From Candidatus Moraniibacteriota bacterium (GTDB lineage Bacteria; Patescibacteriota; Minisyncoccia; Moranbacterales; GCA-2747515): a stretch of DNA of 10,530 bases. Shown piece after piece: positions 1-6,601 of this stretch. Within the stretch, counting starts at the first letter, position 1, and every line of letters starts with the position of its first letter. The stretch covers positions 1 to 10,530 of the forward strand of contig JALWEZ010000143.1 in NCBI GenBank assembly GCA_027039165.1, read 5' to 3'. The notes beneath the pieces were generated by a model. It was not told where the DNA came from, searched no databases, and worked only from the letters and a program-made list of their open reading frames with translations. Made by a program: the position numbers and the translations under genes.

Positions 1-653
1 GTATCTACCCCTCTCTCGCAAGTTACATTTTTGACAACACTAGTATCACCACTAACAATTTCAATAAAATTAATGTTTATATTGTGTGGGAAAAATCCAC
101 TATTTTTAATTTTATTAAAAACCTCTAATATTTGAGAATCTGTCAAATTTGCTTCAACTACAATATGAGGCTCTAGTTGTGAGTGATAAATTTTTGCACC
201 TTTTAAGATTGGATCAATACTTTCTAAATCAATCTCCTGTGAATTTGTTATATCCTCTTTCACAAACTCATTAGGATTTTTTTCAAAAGAAACTATTGGA
301 CCCATGTTTACTCTAAAATTATCAGCGTCTATTTTTTCTATAGAAATAGTTCCACTTTTAATTTCAAGCACAACTTCTTTTTGTTCTTCTGATACAAAAT
401 TATTATCGTAGAGATATTTAGCCACACTTCTTACTCCGTTTCCACACATCGCAGACTCAGAACCATCTTTTTCAAGAACAACCATAAATCTCTCACCAAT
501 TTTACTTGGCAAAAGCACAAGACCACTATCAAACTTGTCACTGGATAACATTTTTGCAAATTGTTGTCTTTTTACTTTATAAGTTTTTTGTGAACAATCA
601 AATATGATGTAATTGTTGTGTGTTGAATGATAATATTGTTTTCTAAGTTTCAT
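1..653 (-). CDS. dapF: Diaminopimelate epimerase, partial (C-terminus beyond left edge)
   Basis: DapF interconverts LL- and meso-diaminopimelate, supplying meso-DAP for peptidoglycan and lysine; it is cytosolic. The reading frame is open from an ATG at 653 to the window edge (217 codons, no stop). The catalytic-cysteine motif is clear: DGSESAMCGNGVRS, with Cys70 as the first of the two catalytic cysteines. FFPHNININFIEIV (about 190-203) matches the family's N-V-N-F strand, and the last visible residues, TCERGVDT, lead into the segment that normally carries the second Cys in an A-C-G-T-G motif, so about 60 residues are missing. The N-terminus (HSTHNNYIIFD) is diverged from the usual GLGNDF but keeps an Asn. 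An AAAGG ribosome site lies 6 nt before the ATG, which fixes the start. A promoter and operator-like repeats precede it. All Gly codons are GGN. Confidence 0.9.
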   Translation of the reverse strand, partial: MKLRKQYYHSTHNNYIIFDCSQKTYKVKRQQFAKMLSSDKFDSGLVLLPSKIGERFMVVLEKDGSESAMCGNGVRSVAKYLYDNNFVSEEQKEVVLEIKSGTISIEKIDADNFRVNMGPIVSFEKNPNEFVKEDITNSQEIDLESIDPILKGAKIYHSQLEPHIVVEANLTDSQILEVFNKIKNSGFFPHNININFIEIVSGDTSVVKNVTCERGVD

Positions 654-678
654 TTTTTTACCTTTTAAATTATTTATT

Positions 679-731
679 TGTCACTTACAAGTGACATTTT
701 AATTGTAATTTTTATAATCAAAATGTCACTT
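679..731. repeat. Three-copy 8-mer (TGTCACTT / AAGTGACA): operator-like palindrome plus extra half-site
   Basis: TGTCACTT occurs at 679-686, its inverse AAGTGACA at 689-696 (2-nt centre, making an 18-bp near-perfect palindrome), and TGTCACTT again at 724-731. The middle and right copies form a longer inverted repeat with 12-bp perfect arms: AAGTGACATTTT (689-700) and AAAATGTCACTT (720-731), 19 nt apart. The element covers the -35 and the predicted start of the dapF promoter. Placement suggests a dimeric repressor operator. If transcription starts further upstream, the middle copy could pair with either neighbour in RNA, giving alternative hairpins. No regulator gene is visible here. Confidence 0.6.
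702..729 (-). promoter_or_regulatory. Candidate sigma70 promoter for dapF
   Basis: On the minus strand, GTGACA (729-724, one mismatch to TTGACA) and TACAAT (707-702, one mismatch to TATAAT) are separated by 16 nt. Transcription would start near 695, about 40 nt before the dapF ATG. The -35 hexamer lies inside one copy of the AAGTGACA element, and the predicted start point lies in the 679-696 palindrome, so a protein bound to the repeats would block the polymerase. This rests on motif match only. Confidence 0.55.
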
Positions 732-745
732 ATAAATATTTAAAT

Positions 746-771
746 GTACCAGAGAACGTTGTCTCTGGTAC
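746..771 (-). terminator. Hairpin downstream of the 548-aa gene, probable terminator
   Basis: Perfect 10-bp stem GTACCAGAGA (746-755) / TCTCTGGTAC (762-771) with a 6-nt loop, starting 14 nt past the TAA of the 785-2431 gene. On the minus strand it is followed by ATTTAAATATTT, an interrupted T-rich tract. It is a plausible intrinsic terminator separating that gene from dapF, though weaker than one with an unbroken T run. Confidence 0.6.
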
Positions 772-784
772 GATAATTAAAAGG

Positions 785-2431
785 TTAAATAAATCGCACT
801 GGACCACTCATAGAAAGCGGAGTTCCATGTGCTCTTACTGTTCCTCTAACTAGAGTATACATTCCCATTTCTGGGACAAATATTTCTCCAGTATCAGTGT
901 TAATTAGCCCAAACATACCAATTCTTGCAAACACATATTGCTTTGTACATGTGAGTTCCTGTGAGATGAAATTAAATTCACCGTTTGGTATGCGAATATA
1001 TTTTTCATCAATCACACCATTCCACAGATCTTTGAAATCACGAGATTCGTGAATTTTCTGAACGATTGGATTTAATCCAAGTGTACCAGCTATACCAGGA
1101 TGTAATTTGTATTCCAAATATTTAAGCGCAGTTTTTAGAGAGTGCTCTCTGAGTACTATAACACCTCTAGCACCCCACATATTAGGACCTTCAGTATCAG
1201 TATTTTTTATCAAATACTTATTACTAAAGAGAATACTTTCTATTCGCTTATAATTTGGATAATACTTTTCTAAATAGGATAAAATTCCTTCAGTAGAATT
1301 CAAATTATCTTCTGGAAGAGCTTTCCACATAGATTTTCTTATCTCATACATCTCCTTTTCAGCTTTTATCTTTAGCTCTAAATCTGAGATAATACACTTT
1401 ATATCATCTATTTCAGCTTTAATTCTAGAGATTTTTTGAGAAGTTTTGACTGTATAGCCACATGTTTCAAGCATAAGCTTATCTGATTCTTCTTTTTTAA
1501 GTTTATTAATAAACTTTTTATTTAATTTACCAGACAAGTGTCTATCTTCAGATTGCATAATTTCCATTATCTTCTTCTCAAGTTCTGCAATAGCAAATTT
1601 TTTTTCTTCAATAAGATTATCTAAAGATTTTCTAGCTAGAGGAGTTGTTAATTCTTTTAATCTTTTTTGAAAATTATTTAAAATTAACTCATTTTCTTTA
1701 ACTAAAGTCTCTAAATCACTAGTATCTCCATATCTTCTCATTATTGAATTTAACTCGAGAGAATATGGATAAACTGAGCGGAAATAATCCAACTCTTTCT
1801 TTGTAAGACCAAGTGGATTTCTCATGTCGTGTACATAAGCAAATAATCGCTTACTTTCTAAGAAAGTAGAAGAGACAGTTACTACAAATCTTTCAAGATC
1901 TTTCGCTCCACCCTTGATTAGCTCATATGGATAGAATAGTCTATCAATCATTGTGTTTTTTGGATCATAAGCATCCAATGATCCTTTTGTAATAACATGA
2001 GCCTCTATGTCAAGATTGAAATATTCTCTTAACTTCTGAGCATAGAAAATAGCTTCTTTTAAATACGGAGAATTTTCACCATCTTTAGCTCCAGGTTCTA
2101 CGCAATAGAGAAACTTAGTAAATCCTGAACTTTTATACCACTTATAATATGGCTCTAAAGCTTTTTTTTGTTCTTCCTTGTTTAAATAAGCAATTGAAGG
2201 CCCTTTACCACCTGAAACAGTATCATTCTCTCCTATCTTAATTCTACCAAATTCATCAAAAATAAGGTCTAATCTCAAAACTAGAAGTGGTGAGATTCTT
2301 TTTTTGTCACCTAAATAAACAGGGTTTTCAAAAAGATAGCTGTGTTTTTGCACTTTTTTCTCAAGTTTTGAAAACATCTCTAAATACTTTTCCATAAATC
2401 CTCGCGCTTCTAATACATATGTTGTTTGCAT
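785..2431 (-). CDS. Uncharacterised 548-aa protein, ATP-grasp-like ends around a coiled coil
   Basis: No firm family assignment. Residues about 50-80 (LRLDLIFDEFGRIKIGEND, then SGGKGP) resemble the D-x-x-x-x-x-x-G-x-x-K-x-x-E-x-D/N...GG segment of ATP-grasp ligases of the glutathionylspermidine-synthase type. Residues 160-210 (MIDRLFYPYEL, later ESKRLFAYVHD) fit the next part of that fold. Residues about 240-365 are charged, Lys/Glu/Leu/Ile rich and probably coiled coil, an unusual insertion. The C-terminal part (NMWGARGVIVL at 417-427, PIVQKIHES at 455-463, ARIGMFGLINTDTGEIFVPE at 502-521, RAHGTPLSMSGPVRFI at the end) resembles an ATP-grasp catalytic half. No signal peptide or membrane segment. 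An AAGGA site 7 nt upstream supports the ATG at 2431. It is monocistronic, with a candidate promoter at 2462-2491. The substrate cannot be read from sequence; a peptide, polyamine or cell-wall ligase is inference only. Confidence 0.75.
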   Translation of the reverse strand: MQTTYVLEARGFMEKYLEMFSKLEKKVQKHSYLFENPVYLGDKKRISPLLVLRLDLIFDEFGRIKIGENDTVSGGKGPSIAYLNKEEQKKALEPYYKWYKSSGFTKFLYCVEPGAKDGENSPYLKEAIFYAQKLREYFNLDIEAHVITKGSLDAYDPKNTMIDRLFYPYELIKGGAKDLERFVVTVSSTFLESKRLFAYVHDMRNPLGLTKKELDYFRSVYPYSLELNSIMRRYGDTSDLETLVKENELILNNFQKRLKELTTPLARKSLDNLIEEKKFAIAELEKKIMEIMQSEDRHLSGKLNKKFINKLKKEESDKLMLETCGYTVKTSQKISRIKAEIDDIKCIISDLELKIKAEKEMYEIRKSMWKALPEDNLNSTEGILSYLEKYYPNYKRIESILFSNKYLIKNTDTEGPNMWGARGVIVLREHSLKTALKYLEYKLHPGIAGTLGLNPIVQKIHESRDFKDLWNGVIDEKYIRIPNGEFNFISQELTCTKQYVFARIGMFGLINTDTGEIFVPEMGMYTLVRGTVRAHGTPLSMSGPVRFI

Positions 2432-2461
2432 TTCAAATCCTTTTTTATTAGTTTGTTAAAT

Positions 2462-2491
2462 AACATAAAAAACTGGCTTTTAACCAGTCAA
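2462..2491 (-). promoter_or_regulatory. Candidate promoter of the 548-aa gene with a hairpin in its spacer
   Basis: On the minus strand, TTGACT (2491-2486) and TATGTT (2467-2462) are 18 nt apart; transcription would start about 20 nt before the ATG. The -35 matches 5 of 6 consensus positions and the -10 matches 4 of 6. A dyad, ACTGG / CCAGT (2472-2476 and 2484-2488, 7-nt loop), fills the spacer and is followed on this strand by TTTTT. The same sequence can therefore be read as an operator inside the promoter or as a terminator for a short upstream transcript. Confidence 0.35.
2472..2488 (-). terminator. Short hairpin followed by T5, possible terminator or operator
   Basis: ACTGG-TTAAAAG-CCAGT on the minus strand, then TTTTT (2471-2467). 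It has intrinsic-terminator geometry, but the stem is only 5 bp. No recognised gene lies upstream on this strand, so it would end only a small transcript from the 2500-2640 region. It overlaps the candidate promoter of the 548-aa gene. Confidence 0.35.
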
Positions 2492-2501
2492 CTCTTGCTT
2501 T

Positions 2502-2525
2502 AAAATTAATTTACAAATTAATTTT
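2502..2525. repeat. AT palindrome, duplicated AAATTAATTT
   Basis: AAATTAATTT occurs at 2503-2512 and 2515-2524 with AC between. Each copy is self-complementary, so the pair is both a direct and an inverted repeat; with the flanking A/T it forms an 11-bp arm hairpin. It lies in the 400-bp divergent spacer between the 548-aa gene and the glycogen-synthase-like gene. It could be a melting element, operator or part of a transcript; function unknown. Confidence 0.5.
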
Positions 2526-2658
2526 TATCAACAGGAACAAACTGGTTGCTTTTCTTTATAATTAGCATCCACTTAATACACTTTAGATTGTATATATTTT
2601 GTTCCATAAATGAATAGTAACATATACCTAAAAATTGTCAAATTCAAATAATATAGTT

Positions 2659-2678
2659 TTTTCCACAAGTTATTCACA
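2659..2678 (+). other. Two adjacent DnaA-box-like 9-mers
   Basis: TTTTCCACA (2659-2667) and TTATTCACA (2670-2678) each differ by one base from the consensus TTATCCACA. They have the same orientation and are separated by 2 nt. They sit in the AT-rich spacer between two divergent genes. Closely paired boxes in this orientation are common in chromosomal origins and in some DnaA-regulated promoters. No dnaA, dnaN or rpmH is in the window, so this is a candidate DnaA binding site, not an established origin. The rest of the 2432-2831 spacer shows T/A runs but no confident gene. Confidence 0.4.
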
Positions 2679-2831
2679 GTTACCTTTAAAAATAGTATTT
2701 TACTTAAATTTTTAGACGTGATATTATATGAGTAAAGATAAAGTTAAAATACTTTTAACTACTTGTTTATATGATTTGTTTGTTATATAAGGTTTTTGCT
2801 TTAATGTAAAATATAAAAAAAAAAAATAAAG

Positions 2832-4046
2832 ATGAAAAAAAAGCGAATACTAATGTTCGGATGGGAGTTTCCTCCATACAACAGTGGAGGTCTTGGTGTT
2901 GCTTGTAGGGGACTTACTAGAGCATTAGTTAGAAATAACGTGGAGGTTGTTTTTGTTTTACCTAGGAAAATTCCTATAACTCCCGATTTCATGGAGATGC
3001 TTTTTGCAGATAAGGTTTCTTCTGTGACTATCAAAAGAATAGATACTCTCCTTTCTGCCTATGCAACTTCCGAGAGTTATAAAGAAGAATATGAAACCGT
3101 TGAGTCTAGTATTTACAAAGGCACATTATACGAAGAAGTTTTGCGCTATGCTCAAGCTGCTAAAAAAATTGCTCAAGAAGAAAAATTTGACATTATATAC
3201 ACACATGATTGGTTGTCTTTTAGAGCTGGTATAGAAGCAAAAAAAGTAAGCAAGAAACCACATATCGCTCACATTCATGCAACAGAATTCGATAGATGTG
3301 GAGGAGATAATGTAAATGAAAAAATTGCAGTCATAGAAAAAGAAGGTCTTGAACAAGCTGACTGCGTCGTTGCTGTTAGTAACTACACAAAAAAAATAAT
3401 AGTAAACAAGTACCAAATTTCTGAAGAAAAAGTTTATGTGGTTTATAATGGAATAGATAAAGAAGATTTCCCAACATACAATGTAAAAAGTAAAACTTTG
3501 AGAAATTTAAAGGAAAATGGAACAAAAATTGTTCTTTTTGTAGGGAGACTTACCCTTCAAAAAGGGCTGGAATATTTTTTGAGTGCAGCAAAAAAGGCTC
3601 TTAATGTTAATCAAAATATAATTTTTGTTATCGCAGGAACAGGAGATATGGAAAATCAAATTATACGCCAAGTATCTGAGATGGGTATTTCTGACAAAGT
3701 TTTATTTATGGGCTTTGTGAGAGGAGAAGAATTGCAAGATGTCTATAAAGCAGCTGATTTATATATCATGCCTTCAGTTTCAGAACCTTTTGGCATTACA
3801 GCATTAGAATCTATGCTTCATTCTACACCAACGATGGTTTCTAAGCAATCAGGTGTATCTGAAGTTGCTAATCATATTTTGAAAGTTGATTTCTGGGATA
3901 CAACCGAAATGGCTAATAAAATACTAGCAGTAATAAATCATAATACATTAAGACAAGAGTTAGCTGGAAATGGGTTTAGAGAGGTTAGTAATTTAACATG
4001 GGATGCATCTGCAAAAAAATGCATCGATGTTTTTTCAAAAATTTAA
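2832..4046 (+). CDS. Glycogen/starch synthase-like glycosyltransferase (GT-B fold)
   Basis: Probably extends alpha-1,4-glucan from a nucleotide-glucose donor in the cytosol. The N-terminus carries the synthase-type sugar-nucleotide loop, FGWEFPPYNSGGLGVA (9-24), followed by THDWLS (124-129) and HIHATEFDR (147-155). The C-terminal Rossmann half has VGRLTLQKG (237-245) and the donor-binding E-x7-E motif PSVSEPFGITALE (E318, E326). At 404 aa it is shorter than classical GlgA (about 470-490 aa) and resembles the shorter GT paired with GH57 amylases in several bacterial phyla. The ATG follows a long A run with only a weak site (AAAG). It forms an operon with the GH57 gene 10 nt downstream. A GT4 enzyme of other specificity is possible, but the N-terminal motif and neighbour favour glucan synthesis. 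Confidence 0.8.
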   Translation: MKKKRILMFGWEFPPYNSGGLGVACRGLTRALVRNNVEVVFVLPRKIPITPDFMEMLFADKVSSVTIKRIDTLLSAYATSESYKEEYETVESSIYKGTLYEEVLRYAQAAKKIAQEEKFDIIYTHDWLSFRAGIEAKKVSKKPHIAHIHATEFDRCGGDNVNEKIAVIEKEGLEQADCVVAVSNYTKKIIVNKYQISEEKVYVVYNGIDKEDFPTYNVKSKTLRNLKENGTKIVLFVGRLTLQKGLEYFLSAAKKALNVNQNIIFVIAGTGDMENQIIRQVSEMGISDKVLFMGFVRGEELQDVYKAADLYIMPSVSEPFGITALESMLHSTPTMVSKQSGVSEVANHILKVDFWDTTEMANKILAVINHNTLRQELAGNGFREVSNLTWDASAKKCIDVFSKI

Positions 4047-4056
4047 TATTATACAC

Positions 4057-5343
4057 ATGGCATCAGTTTGTTTTTATTTTCAAGTACATCAACCGTTAAG
4101 AGTTAAAAAATATAAGGTTTTTGACATAGGTGAAGATGATAAATATTTCAATGACAACTCAGATAGTAGTTTAAATAACAAATGGATAATGGAAAGAGTC
4201 GCTCGTAAATCATACTTGCCAACAAATCAATTATTATTAGAACTGCTCGACAAATACCCAGAATTTAAAATAAGTTTTTCTCTCTCTGGAATTTTTCTTG
4301 AACAAATCGAAAAAGATTTTCCAGAAGTTCTTAAATCTTTTCAAAGATTAGTTGACACAGGCAGAGCAGAAATTTTGTCTGAAACGTATTATCATTCACT
4401 TTCTTTTTTGTATTCAAGAGAAGAATTTAAAAATCAAGTCAATTTACACAAAAAAAAGGTAAAAAAATTATTTGGAGTTACTCCAAAAGTTTTTCGAAAT
4501 ACTGAACTAATTTACAACAATGAATTAGCTTATGAGATAGAAAAAATGTGATATAAAGGAATTATCACAGAAGGAGCAGATAACGTACTAAAAGGCAGAA
4601 GTCCTCATTTTTTATATACTCCAACGGGTACAGATAAATTAAAAGTTTTATTAAAAGACTATAAACTTTCTGATGATATAGCGTTTAGATTTTCCAATAA
4701 AGATTGGGTGGAGCATCCCCTTAGTTCAGAAAAATTTGCAAGCTGGGTAAGTGCTATCAATGGAAACGGAAATGTTGTTAACTTATTTATGGATTATGAA
4801 ACTTTTGGCGAACATCAGTGGGCAGATTCTGGCATATTTGAATTTATGAGAGCACTTCCAGAGAAAATTTTAGCTCATCCTGATAATAATTTTGTAACTC
4901 CTTCTGAAGCAGTGAAATTGTATCCTTCCATGGGAGAACATGATGCTCATAATTTTTATTCTTGGGCTGACGAAGAACGTGATTTATCTGCTTGGCTTTC
5001 AAATTCACTCCAAACTGATTCAATGGATAAGCTTTATCAATTAAGAGAAGCAATTTTTAAAACTAAAAACAAAAAGTTAATACAAGATTGGAGAAGATTA
5101 TCAACATCTGATCATTTTTATTATATGTGTACTAAGTGGTTTGCTGATGGAGACGTACATAAATATTTTAATCCCTACGAATCTCCATATGAAGCATTTA
5201 TTGCTTTTATGAATGTACTTGCAGACTTAAAGTTTAGATTGGAAATTTTTAATAGAGAGAATATAGATAAAAAAAGAAATATTTCCAAAACTACCAAGTC
5301 CATTAAGAAAAATACACCAAAAAAGACAATTAAAAGAAAATAG
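4057..5343 (+). CDS. GH57 alpha-amylase/4-alpha-glucanotransferase-like enzyme with in-frame TGA
   Basis: A cytosolic retaining glycosidase acting on alpha-glucan. FYFQVHQP near the N-terminus is the GH57 substrate-site signature; FRNTELIY holds the nucleophile Glu150; MDYETFGEHQ holds the acid/base Asp246. The frame is broken only by TGA at 4549-4551 (codon 165), in EIEKM-[TGA]-YKGIITEGAD, where homologues carry Gly; it then continues in the same frame to TAG. Reading TGA as Gly gives 428 aa, normal for this clade. The nucleophile lies before the TGA and the acid/base after it, so neither half could work alone. I chose ATG 4057 (MASVCFYFQVHQP) because it fits the family start; ATG 4003 would overlap the upstream gene by 44 nt. 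There is no Shine-Dalgarno site at either start, so translation is probably coupled. The C-terminal about 30 residues are Lys-rich. A true nonsense pseudogene is the alternative. Confidence 0.85.
4549..4551 (+). other. In-frame TGA at a conserved glycine position
   Basis: This TGA follows the ATG of EIEKM and precedes TATAAAGGA. Flanking residues on both sides belong to one continuous GH57 domain in the same frame, and the position corresponds to Gly in M-G-Y-K-G of the family. A single G-to-T change of GGA would produce it. It is consistent with code 25 (UGA = Gly), a nonsense mutation or a sequencing error. Trp codons throughout the window are TGG, so UGA = Trp is not suggested. Confidence 0.7.
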
Positions 5344-5353
5344 TAGCGTGCAC

Positions 5354-5381
5354 TTGTTTATATATAACTAAATGTTATACT
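5354..5381 (+). promoter_or_regulatory. Candidate promoter of the GT4 gene
   Basis: TTGTTT (5354-5359) and TATACT (5376-5381) are 16 nt apart; the start would be near 5388, leaving a leader of about 85 nt. No convincing terminator is seen after the GH57 TAG, so some read-through from the glucan operon is also possible. The rest of the 130-nt spacer is AT-rich without other clear elements. Confidence 0.45.
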
Positions 5382-5473
5382 TATATAGTACATAGATTTA
5401 TTATCGTACATTGTTTATTTTAGCTCCAAAAATTTAAATTAGTACTTTTAAAATTAAAAAAAAAGGATTTATT

Positions 5474-6577
5474 TTGAAAAGAATCATTTTATGCAGTAAT
5501 ACTTCTTGGTATTTATACAATTTTAGACGAGGATTAATAAAAGCACTCAAAAATTCTACTTATGAAGTTGTTTTAATATCTCCCTTAGATAATTACTCTG
5601 AGAAACTAAAAGATTTGGGTTGTGTACATTATGGAATACAATTAGACAATAAAGGGACTAATCCTTTTACAGATTTAATTTTAATGCATCAACTCTATAA
5701 ACTATTTACCAAAATTAAACCTGATATACTACTAATATTTACAATAAAACCAAATATATATGGTGGAATTGTTGCAAAATTCTTGAATATTCCTACTATT
5801 AATGCAATATCTGGACTTGGTACAGTATTCTTAAATGATAAAATTAGCTCTAAAATAGCTAAGTTGTTATATAAAATCTCACTATCAAAAAATAAAGTTA
5901 TTTTCGAAAATAAAGATGATAGTCAAGAATTTATTAAACAAAAAATTATTAAGAAAAATCAAGTAATTTTAGTACCTGGTTGTGGAATTGATACTAATTC
6001 TTTTAAATCCAAATCAACTACACAAAATCTAAGTAATAAAATAACTTTTCTACTTATAGCAAGGCTTATAAAAGATAAAGGTATAGTTGAGTATATAGAT
6101 GCAATTAGAGTAGTTAAAGAGAAATATCCTAATGCAAAATTTAAAATACTTGGCTCATACTATTTTGATAATCCATCATCAATATCTAAAGATGAGGTTG
6201 ATAGTTGGATAGCAGAGGGACTTATTGAATATCTAGGTTATACTGATGCTGTATTGGAAGAGATAGAGAGGGTTGATTGTGTAGTTCTTCCATCATATAG
6301 AGAGGGATTATCAAGAGTTCTATTAGAGGCTGGAAGTATGTCAAAACCGATAATTACAACCAATGTTGCAGGTTGTAAAGAGGTAGTAGAAGATAACTAT
6401 AATGGTTTTTTAATTCCTCCAAAAGATAGTAAATCTTTGGCAATAGCCATAGAAAAAATGATAGAGTTGTCTCCTAAAAAGAGAGATACTATGGGAACAT
6501 TAGGTAGGCTAAAAATTATAAACGAGTTCGATGAAAAGATAGTAATAAAAAAATATCTAAACATCTTAACTCCTTAA
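5474..6577 (+). CDS. Glycosyltransferase family 4 (GT-B)
   Basis: Transfers a sugar from a nucleotide donor, probably in surface polysaccharide or glycan assembly on a lipid carrier at the inner membrane face. NTSWYLYNFRRGL (9-21) and FTIKPNIYG (89-97) are typical of GT4 enzymes close to PglA/capsule transferases. The second domain has LIARLIKDKGI (194-204) and the donor E-x7-E motif in PSYREGLSRVLLEAG (E277, E285). At 367 aa it is normal length, and no transmembrane segment is obvious. The start is TTG at 5474, chosen because AAGGA lies 6 nt upstream and the first residues match the family start. It has its own promoter and is closed by a strong terminator. The exact sugar cannot be read. 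The gene looks unrelated to the adjacent glucan genes; resemblance to campylobacterial enzymes is an impression that could indicate transfer. Confidence 0.85.
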   Translation: MKRIILCSNTSWYLYNFRRGLIKALKNSTYEVVLISPLDNYSEKLKDLGCVHYGIQLDNKGTNPFTDLILMHQLYKLFTKIKPDILLIFTIKPNIYGGIVAKFLNIPTINAISGLGTVFLNDKISSKIAKLLYKISLSKNKVIFENKDDSQEFIKQKIIKKNQVILVPGCGIDTNSFKSKSTTQNLSNKITFLLIARLIKDKGIVEYIDAIRVVKEKYPNAKFKILGSYYFDNPSSISKDEVDSWIAEGLIEYLGYTDAVLEEIERVDCVVLPSYREGLSRVLLEAGSMSKPIITTNVAGCKEVVEDNYNGFLIPPKDSKSLAIAIEKMIELSPKKRDTMGTLGRLKIINEFDEKIVIKKYLNILTP

Positions 6578-6601
6578 GCTCTTATATTATAAGAGCTTTT
6601 T
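6576..6601 (+). terminator. Intrinsic terminator of the GT4 gene
   Basis: Stem AAGCTCTTAT (6576-6585) / ATAAGAGCTT (6589-6598), 10 bp with a 3-nt loop, running into TTTTT (6597-6601). The stem begins within the GT4 stop codon, and its end touches the stop codon of the convergent GH13 gene. On the minus strand the T tract is missing, so it serves mainly the plus-strand gene. Confidence 0.8.

Noticed and set aside
2801..3034. 77-codon frame on the minus strand opposite the start of the glycogen-synthase-like gene
   Set aside because: Antisense to a gene with clear family motifs; ends in a Phe/Ile-rich run translated from the poly-A stretch.
3126..3416. 96-codon minus-strand frame inside the glycogen-synthase-like gene
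   Set aside because: Phe/Tyr/Ser-rich antisense translation, no start signal, no family features.
4003..4056. Start of GH57 at ATG 4003
   Set aside because: The added 18 residues match nothing expected and overlap the preceding gene; family proteins start at the position of ATG 4057.
4549..4551. Selenocysteine at the GH57 TGA
   Set aside because: The aligned position in the family is Gly, not Cys, and no stem-loop typical of a bacterial SECIS was recognised just downstream.
4844..5053. 69-codon minus-strand frame inside GH57
   Set aside because: Fully antisense to the conserved GH57 C-terminal domain.
4708..5343. Second half of GH57 as a separate gene from GTG 4708
   Set aside because: GTG lies inside a conserved strand, has no ribosome site, and the coding signal continues upstream in the same frame to the TGA and beyond.
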